The notes under the pieces are model-generated. The model ran no database searches. It was not told the DNA's origin and worked only from the letters and a program-made list of their open reading frames with translations. A program made the position numbers and the translations under genes. Positions 16,075 through 24,944 of a stretch of DNA of 63,108 nucleotides are shown here, in pieces. Numbering within the stretch: position 1 is the stretch's first letter; each line of letters opens with the position of its first letter. This stretch comes from Pedobacter cryoconitis (GTDB lineage Bacteria > Bacteroidota > Bacteroidia > Sphingobacteriales > Sphingobacteriaceae): the NCBI GenBank assembly GCA_019352875.1, contig JAAAFW010000015.1, forward strand, positions 1,885,935 to 1,949,042, written 5' to 3'.

Positions 16075-17436
16075 CTATACAAACGCAGAAAACCCGGTAA
16101 TTGCCCTGCCGACAATCAACGAATTAATTTCTTTAGTTCCTTCATAAGAATAGATGGCTTCTGCATCGGCGACGAACCTGGCCACATCATATTCGAGCAG
16201 AATTCCGTTTCCACCCATTACCTCTCTGGCCCTGCTTACCACGTCGCGCGTTCTCAGCGAGCAAAAGACTTTGGCTAGCGAAGCATGCTCATCTGTTAAT
16301 AATCCCTGATCCTGTAACTGAGATAGACGGAAACACAAAGTTTGCATAGCCGTGAGATTAGAAAGCATTTCGACCAGATGATTCTGAATCAGCTGAAAAG
16401 ATGCGATCGGTTTTCCAAACTGTTTTCTGGTACGGGTATAAGCAAGTGCGCTCTCGTATGCGCCTCTCGCACAACCTACAGCCTGCCAGGCCACTCCTGC
16501 CCTGGTCATACGCAGCACTTTAGCCGTATCCTTAAACGAATTTGCTCCCTGCAACCTGTCTGCTTCTTCCACGACACAGTTTTCCAGTGTAATCAGTCCA
16601 TTCTGGACGATCCGCAAAGCCATTTTATCTTCCATTTTTTTAACAGTGAAACCCGGATTTCCTTTTCTGACCAGGAACCCTTTCACCTGATTATCATCGA
16701 GATCTTTCGCCCAAATGATCAGTACATCTGCGAAGGTGGCATTACCGATCCATTTCTTCTGACCGTTTAGCACCCAGCTATCCCCCTGGCGTTTTGCGGT
16801 AGTTGTTAAACCTCCGGCCGTAGCAGAACCGACTTCCGGCTCAGTCAGACCGAATGATCCTATTTTCTTAAACTGCTGCAAATCGGGCAGCCATTCCTGC
16901 TTCTGCGCTTCGGAACCCAATAGGTAGATCGAACCCATTACCAGCCCGCTCTGGACACCAAAAAATGTGGACATAGAAGTATCTACCCGCGCCATTTCCA
17001 TGGCGAGCATTCCTTCCAGTAAATTAGATTTACCGGGGCAGCCATAACCCTGATAGGTTAGGCCGCAAATATTAAGTTCTGCAATTTTAGGGATCAGCTC
17101 ATGCGGGAATTCCGCACGAAGCCAGTAGGCATTGACAACAGGTTTAACTTCTTTTTCCAGAAAGGCCCTTACTTTGAGCTGAACCTCCCGGTCGCTTTCA
17201 TCTAGTGCAGCATCACCTAAATGATAAAAATCGCCATTAATGGGGGGAAGTTCTTTTTTTTGATGGCCGGAACTGACCATTTTCATCAGGCCCGCAAGTT
17301 TCGTTTCATCCAAACCGGCAACGGCCTTGACGAGTTTACTGATATCGGTTTTTTGAGAAAGCGCCTGAAGCTGGTCGAAGTCTACACTCTGAAAAAGTGT
17401 ATAAGCGTTTCTAATTTTGGAGAATATTCCTGACAT
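16075..17436 (-). CDS. Acyl-CoA dehydrogenase (glutaryl-CoA dehydrogenase-like)
   Basis: A 453-residue FAD enzyme that oxidises acyl-CoA thioesters. An N-terminal extension of about 70 residues precedes the usual fold. FAD/substrate segments are FGLTEPEVGSATAGG (about 193-207) and KKWIGNATFADVLIIWA. The catalytic base is probably E432 in YEGTKEIN, the position used by glutaryl-CoA-dehydrogenase-like and short/branched-chain enzymes. R-x-Q-F-G-K-P near 345 is the FAD-contacting motif. Last gene of a minus-strand run with DUF4294, glutathione peroxidase and bshB1. A 13-bp hairpin ends directly before its ATG. Confidence 0.88.
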   Translation of the reverse strand: MSGIFSKIRNAYTLFQSVDFDQLQALSQKTDISKLVKAVAGLDETKLAGLMKMVSSGHQKKELPPINGDFYHLGDAALDESDREVQLKVRAFLEKEVKPVVNAYWLRAEFPHELIPKIAELNICGLTYQGYGCPGKSNLLEGMLAMEMARVDTSMSTFFGVQSGLVMGSIYLLGSEAQKQEWLPDLQQFKKIGSFGLTEPEVGSATAGGLTTTAKRQGDSWVLNGQKKWIGNATFADVLIIWAKDLDDNQVKGFLVRKGNPGFTVKKMEDKMALRIVQNGLITLENCVVEEADRLQGANSFKDTAKVLRMTRAGVAWQAVGCARGAYESALAYTRTRKQFGKPIASFQLIQNHLVEMLSNLTAMQTLCFRLSQLQDQGLLTDEHASLAKVFCSLRTRDVVSRAREVMGGNGILLEYDVARFVADAEAIYSYEGTKEINSLIVGRAITGFSAFV

Positions 17437-17469
17437 AATCTGCTGTTTACTTTTAATAAACAGCAGATT
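17437..17469. promoter_or_regulatory. Hairpin abutting the acyl-CoA dehydrogenase start codon
   Basis: AATCTGCTGTTTA (17437-17449) pairs perfectly with 17457-17469 around seven bases. On the minus-strand transcript the stem ends one base before the AUG. It reads as a terminator (T-run) only on the plus strand, where no gene would use it. Confidence 0.6.
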
Positions 17470-17483
17470 AGCTTTTTTGTTCC

Positions 17484-18203
17484 CTAACGGAGCTGGAAGA
17501 GGCTGTCCGTACCCAATAATTTACGGGATGTAAATCCTTCTCCATAGGTTGTACCAATGGCTTTTCCAAACTCCCTTGCCCTGCCGATAACAGACTCAAA
17601 AAATTCAGGAGATGAAATATAGGTAGCTGGCCCGCCTGCCACTTCGGCATTGAAAAATTGTGTTTTAAAAGCCTGAATAGATTTAATTTTAGCTTCCATA
17701 TACGGCGTGATATCAACAATGATATCCGGTTTGATATATCTGTCCTGTATATATTGGAAAACCAATCTTGGTCTCCATGCTTCCTGGTCGGTCCCGTCAA
17801 GACTAGTCTCTACTTTTGGTAATCCAGAAAGGAAACAACTGGTTTCTGCAAGGTCTCCGGCCCGGCCATGATCAGGGTGGCGGTCATGTAGTGCGTTGCT
17901 TAATACAATTTCCGGCTGGTACTTGCGAATAATTTTTACGACTTCCAGCTGGTGTGCTTCGTCATTCTGAAAGAAACCATCACGGAAGCGGAGATTTTCT
18001 CTCACATGCAGTCCTAATATTTTTGCTGAATCTGCAGCTTCCTGATCTCTTGTTTCTGCAGTTCCCCGGGTACCCAGTTCACCGCGTGTAAAATCTACAA
18101 TGCCGACTTTTTTTCCTTCGGCAATATGTCTCATTATCGTTCCTGAACAGCCTAATTCCGCATCATCGGGATGGACTGCCAATACTAGTATATCTAATTT
18201 CAT
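17484..18203 (-). CDS. bshB1: Bacillithiol biosynthesis deacetylase BshB1
   Basis: A 239-residue zinc deacetylase of the PIG-L/LmbE fold that removes the acetyl group from GlcNAc-malate, the second step of bacillithiol synthesis. The zinc/catalytic motif HPDD is at 11-14 (AVHPDDAELGCSGT), and the third ligand lies in HDRHPDHGRA near 106-114. The TRGELGTRGTAETR segment is typical of the BshB1 group. It sits 42 bases downstream of a glutathione-peroxidase gene, consistent with a thiol-redox neighbourhood. bshA and bshC are not in the window. Confidence 0.92.
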   Translation of the reverse strand: MKLDILVLAVHPDDAELGCSGTIMRHIAEGKKVGIVDFTRGELGTRGTAETRDQEAADSAKILGLHVRENLRFRDGFFQNDEAHQLEVVKIIRKYQPEIVLSNALHDRHPDHGRAGDLAETSCFLSGLPKVETSLDGTDQEAWRPRLVFQYIQDRYIKPDIIVDITPYMEAKIKSIQAFKTQFFNAEVAGGPATYISSPEFFESVIGRAREFGKAIGTTYGEGFTSRKLLGTDSLFQLR

Positions 18204-18245
18204 GTGTGTATATATTTATCTGTCCGATTTAGCATTGAGCAGGAC

Positions 18246-18743
18246 TCAGAGCAGACGTTGTATTTTCTTTCTGACTTTGGACGACATAGGTTTAGTAAAG
18301 GGATAGAAATAATCTACAACCTCTCCTTCCCTGTTGACCAGATATTTATGAAAATTCCAGCGGGGTGTGGATTTGATTTTACCGTTAAGGTCTTTATCGC
18401 TCAAAAATTTATAGAGCGGATGTGCGTGTTCTCCGCGAATTCGCATTTTATTAAAAACAGGGAACTTGACACCGTAATTAACTTCACAGAATTCGTGTAT
18501 AGCTTCGCCTTCCAATGGCTCCTGTCCGCCAAAATCGTTGGAAGGAAAACCCAGTACTTCGAATTCCTCTCCGTTCAGACTTTCTTTTAATTCCTGAAGT
18601 TCTTTAAGTTGTGGTGCAAACCCGCATCCTGAAGCGATATTTACAATCAATAAAACTTTACCCTGATAGTCGGCCAGTTGTTGATCTTGGCCATTAATTA
18701 ATTTGGCGTTGAACTGATGTATACTCTGAAGATTGTCTGTCAT
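18246..18743 (-). CDS. Glutathione peroxidase family peroxiredoxin-like enzyme
   Basis: A 165-residue non-selenium glutathione peroxidase. The tetrad is present: C40 in ASGCGFAPQ, Q74 in DFGGQEP, W129 and N130 in RWNFHK. C86 in the EFCEVNYG helix is at the place of the resolving cysteine in thioredoxin-dependent 2-Cys members, so thioredoxin, rather than glutathione, is the likely reductant. It reduces hydrogen peroxide and organic hydroperoxides in the cytosol. Starts three bases after the DUF4294 gene and precedes bshB1, so the three are probably one transcript. Confidence 0.9.
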   Translation of the reverse strand: MTDNLQSIHQFNAKLINGQDQQLADYQGKVLLIVNIASGCGFAPQLKELQELKESLNGEEFEVLGFPSNDFGGQEPLEGEAIHEFCEVNYGVKFPVFNKMRIRGEHAHPLYKFLSDKDLNGKIKSTPRWNFHKYLVNREGEVVDYFYPFTKPMSSKVRKKIQRLL

Positions 18744-18746
18744 GCT

Positions 18747-19373
18747 TTACTGATACTGATGGTAGTAACCCGAAGAATGAATGATGGATTCTATATCCCG
18801 TTCTTCTTCCGGATTATAAGTGCTTTTTAAATTATGTCCGACCACTCTTGCCACCGACTGGTATATAAAGGCCTTTACGCCCCCTTGTGTTTCTTTCACG
18901 ATCTCAAATGTTGTCCTGCCGACCTCCCGGTCAATCAATTTGGTTAAAATCTGTCCCTGCGTGATAGTTAGTTCTTTAATTTCTGTTTTGAACATCTTTT
19001 TAATCTCCGCATCACATTCTTTAACCAGTTTCTTCTGTTCTTTACGGTCGGTGGTAACAGCCAGGTCTCTTTCGAGCTTTTCATACCTGCGTTTGGCAAA
19101 AAGTGCATAAGGCATTACCTTGAGTACATTATACCGCAAGCGATTATAAGCTGCGCGGTCTTGTGGTGTCTTAAACACCCGTACCCCATAGATAACGATC
19201 TCATGTAATGGTATCCAAGGTATCATTTCACCCTGATCATTCGTGGAAGCTACTCTGATAGTGTCATTTCTGCCTAATAACGGGAACTTCGCAGGAGCGG
19301 AATTTTCCTGTGCCCTGGCATCCTGAACGGCAATAATGACAAATAACAGAATAAAAGACCTGTAAAATTTCAT
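18747..19373 (-). CDS. DUF4294 domain-containing exported protein
   Basis: A 208-residue protein with a signal peptide (about 1-22, ending DARAQ). The mature part is charged and helical, containing the DUF4294 signature around VFKTPQDRAAYNRLRYNVLKVMPYA (only partly quoted: key residues are the TPxDRxxYxRLxxNVxKVxPYA positions, about 85-108). It is found across Bacteroidota with no assigned function. The frame opens six codons upstream, but the ATG at 19373 fits the signal peptide. First gene of the run leading to glutathione peroxidase, bshB1 and acyl-CoA dehydrogenase. Confidence 0.85.
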   Translation of the reverse strand: MKFYRSFILLFVIIAVQDARAQENSAPAKFPLLGRNDTIRVASTNDQGEMIPWIPLHEIVIYGVRVFKTPQDRAAYNRLRYNVLKVMPYALFAKRRYEKLERDLAVTTDRKEQKKLVKECDAEIKKMFKTEIKELTITQGQILTKLIDREVGRTTFEIVKETQGGVKAFIYQSVARVVGHNLKSTYNPEEERDIESIIHSSGYYHQYQ

Positions 19374-19399
19374 AAATTTATACTCCCGCAAATCTAAAG

Positions 19400-19407
19400 C
19401 AAATTTA
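19400..19407 (-). promoter_or_regulatory. -7 element of DUF4294 operon
   Basis: TAAATTTG on the minus strand fits TAnnTTTG, 26 bases before the ATG at 19373. Confidence 0.5.
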
Positions 19408-19411
19408 ATAC

Positions 19412-19435
19412 ATTAGGTTTACCATTAAACCTAAT
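19412..19435. promoter_or_regulatory. Inverted repeat between DUF4294 and RelA/SpoT genes
   Basis: ATTAGGTTTA and TAAACCTAAT flank CCAT. The 10-bp arms lie in the divergent spacer, just upstream of the minus-strand -7 element, and could be an operator. Confidence 0.45.
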
Positions 19436-19483
19436 ATAGCCTTAAACGTCAAACAAGCTATAATTATTACGAAAATAATACAA

Positions 19484-21691
19484 ATGAAGAACACCTTAGT
19501 AATTGATTTAGAAGCAGAAAAGCAAGAAATCCTGAAGCGATACCGTGCCCTCTTGCGTGCCTGTAAGCCAACCATGCAAAAAGGTGATAAGAAGGAGATC
19601 CGCAAAGCTTTCGACATGGCGCTCGAAAGCCATAAAGACATGCGCCGTAAATCTGGCGAACCTTATATCTATCATCCTATTGCCGTTGCACAAATCGCTG
19701 CTGAGGAAATCGGACTGGGTACCACATCTATCGTCTGTGCTTTATTACACGATGTCGTAGAGGATACCGATATTACATTAGAAGATATAGAAAGAGAGTT
19801 TGGTAAAAAAACAGCCCGGATTATTGATGGCTTAACCAAAATAGCTGGTGTCTTTGATTACAACAGTTCTCTTCAGGCCGAAAATTTCAGAAAAATGCTG
19901 CTGACGCTGGCAGATGATGTCCGCGTTATCCTGATTAAACTGGCAGACCGGTTGCATAATATGCGGACAATGGATTTTATGCCAAGGCATAAGCAGTTAA
20001 AAATTGCATCAGAAACTATTTATCTGTATGCACCGCTAGCTCACCGCCTGGGGTTGTATGCTATTAAATCGGAACTGGAGGATTTGTCCATGAAATATCT
20101 GGAGCCAGATACTTATAAATTTATTGCCACAAAACTTAACGAGAAAAAAGCAGAACGCACACTTTTCGTAAAAAGGTTCGTTGAACCTATCAATGAAATA
20201 CTTGCTGAGCAGGGCCTGCTGGCCGATATCTATGGCAGGCCAAAATCTATCCATTCCATCTGGAATAAAATGAAAAAGAAAAATATTCCTTTTGAAGAGG
20301 TTTATGATCTTTTCGCCGTCCGGATTATTCTGGACAGTTCGCCTGAAAATGAAAAAGCAGACTGCTGGAAGGCATATTCTATTGTAACAGACTTGTACCG
20401 CCCCAATCCAGACCGCCTGAGAGACTGGGTTTCTTCTCCTAAAGGTAATGGATATGAATCACTTCATACCACCGTTATGGGCCCTAAAGGGCAATGGGTA
20501 GAAGTGCAGATCCGTACACAGCGGATGAATGAAATTGCAGAGAAAGGATTCGCCGCACACTGGAAATATAAAGAGTCTACCAATGACAATGGTCTGGATC
20601 AGTGGATTATGAAAGTAAGGGAAATGCTGAGTAATCCGGAAGCAAATGCACTGGACTTTCTGGATGATTTTAAGATGAACCTGTTCTCTGACGAGATTTT
20701 CATCTTTACCCCAAAGGGTGCTTTAATTCAGCTTCCACTCGGTGCTACCGCTTTGGATTTTGCATTTGAAATTCACACAGATGTGGGTGCAAAATGTATT
20801 GGTGCTAAAGTAAATCACAAACTAGTACCGCTTTCTTACAAACTGCAGAACGGAGATCAGGTGGAGATTATCACCTCCGGCAAGCAAACTCCGAAGGAAG
20901 ACTGGTTAAATATTGTGGTTACGGCGAAAGCCAAATCCAAAATCAAATCTTCGCTGAAAGAAGAAAAGAGAAAAATTGCAGAAGAAGGTAAAGAAACACT
21001 GGAACGTAAGCTGAAGTCTCTGAAAATCACTTATAATACAGATAACCTGAACAAAATCAGCTATTTCTTTAAACTGGCTTCGACCCAGGAATTGTTTATT
21101 GCAGTGGCACAGGGCAAGATCGAACTAAAAGACCTGAAAGAATATGTAGCCAGCGAAAAGGAGATTGAAAACAGAGGCGCAGAAAGAACCGACGGGCAAC
21201 AGATTGAAGCCTTATTAAACAAGGTTAAAGGGCCGGAATCGGATATTTTACTGATTGGCGAAGACCTGCAGAAAATAGATTATGCACTTGCAGCCTGCTG
21301 CAATCCGATACCGGGTGATGACGTATTTGGTTTTGTCACAGTGAGCGAAGGAATTAAGATCCATAGGACCAATTGTCCGAATGCAGCACAGCTGATGGCC
21401 AACTATGGATACCGGATTGTAAAAGCAAAATGGAACAGACAACAGGAACTGACATTCCTGACCGGTCTGCATATTATAGGTATCGACGATGTCGGTCTTA
21501 TAAATAATATTACAAAAGTTATATCAAATGATTTTAAGGTAAATATGCGTTCAATCACCGTGGACACCGATAATGGTATTTTTGACGGGTCGATCAAGAT
21601 CTTTGTAAATGACAAAGAACATCTGGATAACCTGATAAAAAACCTGTTAGAAGTAAAAGGTGTGACTGGCGTGACCCGATTCGACGCTTAA
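19484..21691 (+). CDS. rsh: RelA/SpoT bifunctional (p)ppGpp synthetase/hydrolase
   Basis: A 735-residue long RSH protein that makes and degrades the stringent-response alarmone. The N-terminal hydrolase domain has the metal-binding HD pair H89-D90 (ALLHDVVEDT) and further D residues of that fold. The synthetase domain follows, with the substrate loop SPKGNGYESLHT (K320-L327 region). The TGS domain lies at about 400-465 and the C-terminal ACT domain at about 660-735, with a conserved cysteine pair CCNP near 605. An intact HD suggests hydrolase activity; synthetase motifs also look intact. Directly upstream of a Fur-family gene and purA. Confidence 0.95.
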   Translation: MKNTLVIDLEAEKQEILKRYRALLRACKPTMQKGDKKEIRKAFDMALESHKDMRRKSGEPYIYHPIAVAQIAAEEIGLGTTSIVCALLHDVVEDTDITLEDIEREFGKKTARIIDGLTKIAGVFDYNSSLQAENFRKMLLTLADDVRVILIKLADRLHNMRTMDFMPRHKQLKIASETIYLYAPLAHRLGLYAIKSELEDLSMKYLEPDTYKFIATKLNEKKAERTLFVKRFVEPINEILAEQGLLADIYGRPKSIHSIWNKMKKKNIPFEEVYDLFAVRIILDSSPENEKADCWKAYSIVTDLYRPNPDRLRDWVSSPKGNGYESLHTTVMGPKGQWVEVQIRTQRMNEIAEKGFAAHWKYKESTNDNGLDQWIMKVREMLSNPEANALDFLDDFKMNLFSDEIFIFTPKGALIQLPLGATALDFAFEIHTDVGAKCIGAKVNHKLVPLSYKLQNGDQVEIITSGKQTPKEDWLNIVVTAKAKSKIKSSLKEEKRKIAEEGKETLERKLKSLKITYNTDNLNKISYFFKLASTQELFIAVAQGKIELKDLKEYVASEKEIENRGAERTDGQQIEALLNKVKGPESDILLIGEDLQKIDYALAACCNPIPGDDVFGFVTVSEGIKIHRTNCPNAAQLMANYGYRIVKAKWNRQQELTFLTGLHIIGIDDVGLINNITKVISNDFKVNMRSITVDTDNGIFDGSIKIFVNDKEHLDNLIKNLLEVKGVTGVTRFDA

Positions 21692-21729
21692 AGTTTCGAA
21701 TTTATCATTCGGTTATGTTTAAAAATTGA

Positions 21730-21737
21730 TACCTTTG
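21730..21737 (+). promoter_or_regulatory. -7 element of Fur-family gene
   Basis: TACCTTTG fits TAnnTTTG, 17 bases before the ATG, so the regulator probably has its own promoter after the RelA/SpoT gene. Confidence 0.5.
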
Positions 21738-21754
21738 ATTGGAGTTTAAAAACT

Positions 21755-22246
21755 ATGTCTACAAACCATAACAGCGAGTTGGTCAGAAAAATATTTGAAG
21801 CCTATCTCGAAAATAAAAGTCTGAGGAAAACGCCTGAGCGTTTTGCTATTCTCGAAGAGATTTATTCCCGTGATGATCATTTTGACGTAGAAACCCTCTA
21901 CATCCACATGAAAAATCAAAAGTACAGGGTTAGCCGTGCTACCGTGTATAATACGCTGGAATTACTTGTTTCCTGTGACCTGGTTACCAAACATCAGTTT
22001 GGTAAAAATATGGCTCAGTTCGAGAAATCCTATGGTTATCATCAGCATGACCATGTGATTTGTATTGACTGCGGCAAGGTGGTTGAATTTTGCGACCCCC
22101 GTATTCATCAGATTCAATCCATGATTGGTGACCTGTTGAAATTTGACATCAAGCATCATTCCCTGAATATGTATGGAAGCTGTTTCGACTGTTCCGCTAA
22201 AGCGACAAAGAAACAACAGGAGGATAAGCAAACCCAACTAACGTAA
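21755..22246 (+). CDS. Fur family metalloregulator
   Basis: A 163-residue Fur/PerR/Zur-type repressor. The winged helix lies at about 20-85 (RKTPERFAILEEI, SRATVYNTLELLV). The metal-binding region has GYHQHDHVICIDCGK (about 90-104), with the zinc Cys-X2-Cys pair, and the second pair in GSCFDCS near 148. The HHSLNMYG segment supplies further ligands. Which metal or peroxide it senses cannot be decided. It lies between the RelA/SpoT gene and purA, an order I believe is common in Sphingobacteria. Confidence 0.92.
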   Translation: MSTNHNSELVRKIFEAYLENKSLRKTPERFAILEEIYSRDDHFDVETLYIHMKNQKYRVSRATVYNTLELLVSCDLVTKHQFGKNMAQFEKSYGYHQHDHVICIDCGKVVEFCDPRIHQIQSMIGDLLKFDIKHHSLNMYGSCFDCSAKATKKQQEDKQTQLT

Positions 22247-22285
22247 AGAACAAACACAATTATAATCTTTTCTTAAATTAAAATA

Positions 22286-23563
22286 ATGACGCAAGTAGAC
22301 GTGCTTCTTGGCCTGCAATGGGGCGATGAAGGCAAAGGAAAAATTGTTGACGTATTAGGTCCGCAATATGATTTGATAGCTCGTTTCCAAGGCGGACCGA
22401 ATGCCGGCCACACCTTAGAGTTTGATGGCAAAAAGTTTGTTTTAAATACCATTCCATCCGGTATTTTTAACGAGAAAACCATGAATTTAATCGGTAATGG
22501 TGTTGTAATTGATCCGATCATTTTAAAAAGAGAATTAGATAACCTAAAAACTTCCGGCCACGATCCTGTGGCTAATGGCAGACTGGTTATCGCGCGTAAA
22601 GCACATTTAATTTTACCTACCCACCAGTTACTGGATGCTGCTAACGAGCAGAAAATGGGAAAGGATAAAATTGGTTCCACTTTAAAAGGTATTGGCCCTA
22701 CTTATATGGATAAAACAGGTCGTAATGGCCTGCGTGTAGGTGACACTACACTTCCTGACTTCAAAGAACGGTATACTAAACTGGTGAACAAACATAAAGA
22801 ATTGCTTTCCCATTATAACTTCGAATATGATCTGACTGAAAAAGAAGCGGCTTTCTTTGAAGCGATCGAATTCCTGAAAACTATTCCACATGTAGACAGC
22901 GAGCATTTCGTGAATGGCTACCTGAAAGAAGGTAAAAAAGTATTGGCTGAAGGTGCACAGGGTACACTACTGGATATTGACTTCGGTTCTTATCCATTTG
23001 TAACTTCCTCAAATACGACTACTGCAGGTGCTTGCACAGGTTTGGGTATTGCGCCTAACAAAATCGGCAGCGTTGTAGGTATCTTCAAAGCTTACTGTAC
23101 CCGTGTTGGTAGCGGACCATTCCCTACTGAACTGGATGATGAGACAGGAGAAACCCTGCGTCAGGTTGGCCATGAATTTGGTGCAACTACAGGACGTTCA
23201 AGACGTTGTGGCTGGATTGATCTTCCGGCTTTAAAATATGCAATCATGCTGAATGGTGTTACTGAAATGGTAATGACCAAAGCAGATGTAATGAATGAAT
23301 TTGACACTATTTATGTTTGTACACATTACGAACACAATGGTGAGAAAATTGATTACATGCCATACGACATCATCTCTATTAAACCAACTCCTGTTCTGAA
23401 AGCAATTGAAGGCTGGAAAACTGATATCACAAAAATCACTGAGATTAGCGAGATTCCCGAAAAATTAATGGACTATATCACTTACCTGGAAAAAGAATTA
23501 GAAGTTCCTGTAAAATATCTGTCTGTTGGTCCTGACAGGGTTCAGACTATAATCTTACACTAG
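22286..23563 (+). CDS. purA: Adenylosuccinate synthetase
   Basis: A 425-residue enzyme that joins IMP and aspartate using GTP, the first committed step to AMP. The N-terminal P-loop-like segment LLGLQWGDEGKGKIVD is at about 6-21, with the IMP/catalytic residues D and H in the GGPNAGHT motif near 38-45. QGTLLDIDFGSYPFVTSS (about 226-243) and the RSRRCGW segment near 305 complete the family signature. Full family length. Starts 39 bases after the Fur-family gene and is closed by an intrinsic terminator. Confidence 0.97.
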   Translation: MTQVDVLLGLQWGDEGKGKIVDVLGPQYDLIARFQGGPNAGHTLEFDGKKFVLNTIPSGIFNEKTMNLIGNGVVIDPIILKRELDNLKTSGHDPVANGRLVIARKAHLILPTHQLLDAANEQKMGKDKIGSTLKGIGPTYMDKTGRNGLRVGDTTLPDFKERYTKLVNKHKELLSHYNFEYDLTEKEAAFFEAIEFLKTIPHVDSEHFVNGYLKEGKKVLAEGAQGTLLDIDFGSYPFVTSSNTTTAGACTGLGIAPNKIGSVVGIFKAYCTRVGSGPFPTELDDETGETLRQVGHEFGATTGRSRRCGWIDLPALKYAIMLNGVTEMVMTKADVMNEFDTIYVCTHYEHNGEKIDYMPYDIISIKPTPVLKAIEGWKTDITKITEISEIPEKLMDYITYLEKELEVPVKYLSVGPDRVQTIILH

Positions 23564-23580
23564 TATTCAATAAAAGCATA

Positions 23581-23607
23581 AAAGGCGGCCTGGTGCCGCC
23601 TTTTTTA
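23581..23607 (+). terminator. Intrinsic terminator after purA
   Basis: AAAGGCGGC, five-base loop, GCCGCCTTTTTTATT. Confidence 0.92.
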
Positions 23608-23633
23608 TTCCGGTATAATTCCGGATCATACCC

Positions 23634-24905
23634 ATGGAAATAACAAATCTGATAGACTTTAAAGCAAAAGCACTGCAATGGGCTGCTGCATTTGAAGTCT
23701 GCTGCTGTTTTGACTCTAATACCTATCCCGACCAGTATTCCCGCTATGACTTCCTGCTGGCTGCCGGCAAAAAACGTGAACTGGCTGTAAATGCCGGAAC
23801 GGCATTCGATGCCTTGAAAAGTTTCCGCAAAGAGAAAAAAAGCTGGCTGTTTGGCCTGCTTGGTTATGACTTGAAAAATGAAACAGAACAGCTTGCTTCT
23901 GCCCATACTGACCTTCTCGGGTTCTCTGATCTCTATTTTTTCGAACCTGAATATCTCCTTGCCATCAAAAACGGACAGGTAGAAATTCTAGTGGGGCCCG
24001 AAAGTCTTCTCCTGCTTATTGAGGCGACTCTTTTGCCTCTTATACCTGCTATTACGCCCGTTATGGAAATTAAAAGCAGGATGGACAAAGAGACTTATCT
24101 CGGGAAAGTAGAAGAACTGCGTGAGCATATATTAAGAGGCGATATCTACGAAGTGAATTTTTGTCAGGAATTTTATGCAGAAGCTGCACAGCTGGATCCG
24201 CTCGCTTTATATTACCGCCTCAACAGCGTATCCCCTACTCCTTTTTCAGCTTATTTTAAAGCAGGAACAAAGTATATCTTATCGGCCAGTCCGGAAAGAT
24301 ATCTCTGCAAACGGGGTTCAAAAATATTCTCACAACCAATTAAGGGGACAGCAAAAAGAAGCAGCGACCAGAAAAAGGATGAAGCTTTAAAAGCAGCACT
24401 GCGTAATGATCTTAAGGAGCAGGCAGAAAATGTGATGATCGTTGATCTGGTTAGAAATGATCTGACACGTTGTGCTGTACCGGGTTCTGTACAGGTAGAG
24501 GAATTATTCGGTATTTATTCTTTCCCGCAGGTTCACCAGATGATTTCTACGGTAAGCTGCCAGCTGGACCCTTCCAGTGATCTGATTGATGCCATCCGTC
24601 ATACTTTCCCTATGGGATCAATGACGGGTGCTCCCAAGATCAGGGCAATGCAGCTGATTGAAGAAATGGAACTGAGCAAAAGGGGTGCATATTCCGGTGC
24701 TATCGGCTACCTTGACCCGGATGACGATTTTGATTTTAATGTCCTGATCAGGAGTATATTTTATGCTGCCGATAAACAATATCTGTCGTTCCAGGTCGGT
24801 GGTGCAATTACTTATGCGTCTTCGGCAGCAGCCGAATATGAAGAATGTATTTTGAAAGCTTCGGCTATGGTAGATACCCTTCAGCCTGAGCAGCTGAAAG
24901 ACTAA
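23634..24905 (+). CDS. pabB: Aminodeoxychorismate synthase component I
   Basis: A 423-residue chorismate-utilising enzyme. The catalytic domain (about 155-415) has PIKGTAKR near 239-246; the lysine in PIKGT is the residue that distinguishes PabB (4-amino-4-deoxychorismate, folate pathway) from anthranilate synthases, which have PIAGT. DLVRNDLTR near 277 and GSMTGAPK near 330 are also family motifs. The N-terminal domain is shorter than in many TrpE proteins. The amidotransferase subunit PabA and lyase PabC are not adjacent. Transcribed alone between two terminators. Confidence 0.9.
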   Translation: MEITNLIDFKAKALQWAAAFEVCCCFDSNTYPDQYSRYDFLLAAGKKRELAVNAGTAFDALKSFRKEKKSWLFGLLGYDLKNETEQLASAHTDLLGFSDLYFFEPEYLLAIKNGQVEILVGPESLLLLIEATLLPLIPAITPVMEIKSRMDKETYLGKVEELREHILRGDIYEVNFCQEFYAEAAQLDPLALYYRLNSVSPTPFSAYFKAGTKYILSASPERYLCKRGSKIFSQPIKGTAKRSSDQKKDEALKAALRNDLKEQAENVMIVDLVRNDLTRCAVPGSVQVEELFGIYSFPQVHQMISTVSCQLDPSSDLIDAIRHTFPMGSMTGAPKIRAMQLIEEMELSKRGAYSGAIGYLDPDDDFDFNVLIRSIFYAADKQYLSFQVGGAITYASSAAAEYEECILKASAMVDTLQPEQLKD

Positions 24906-24910
24906 TAAAC

Positions 24911-24939
24911 AAAAAAAGCTGCCTGAGGCAGCTTTTTTT
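24911..24939. terminator. Bidirectional terminator between pabB and M48 protease
   Basis: A run of seven A, GCTGCC, loop TGA, GGCAGC and seven T: perfect 13-bp stem usable on both strands. Confidence 0.93.
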
Positions 24940-24944
24940 GTTTA

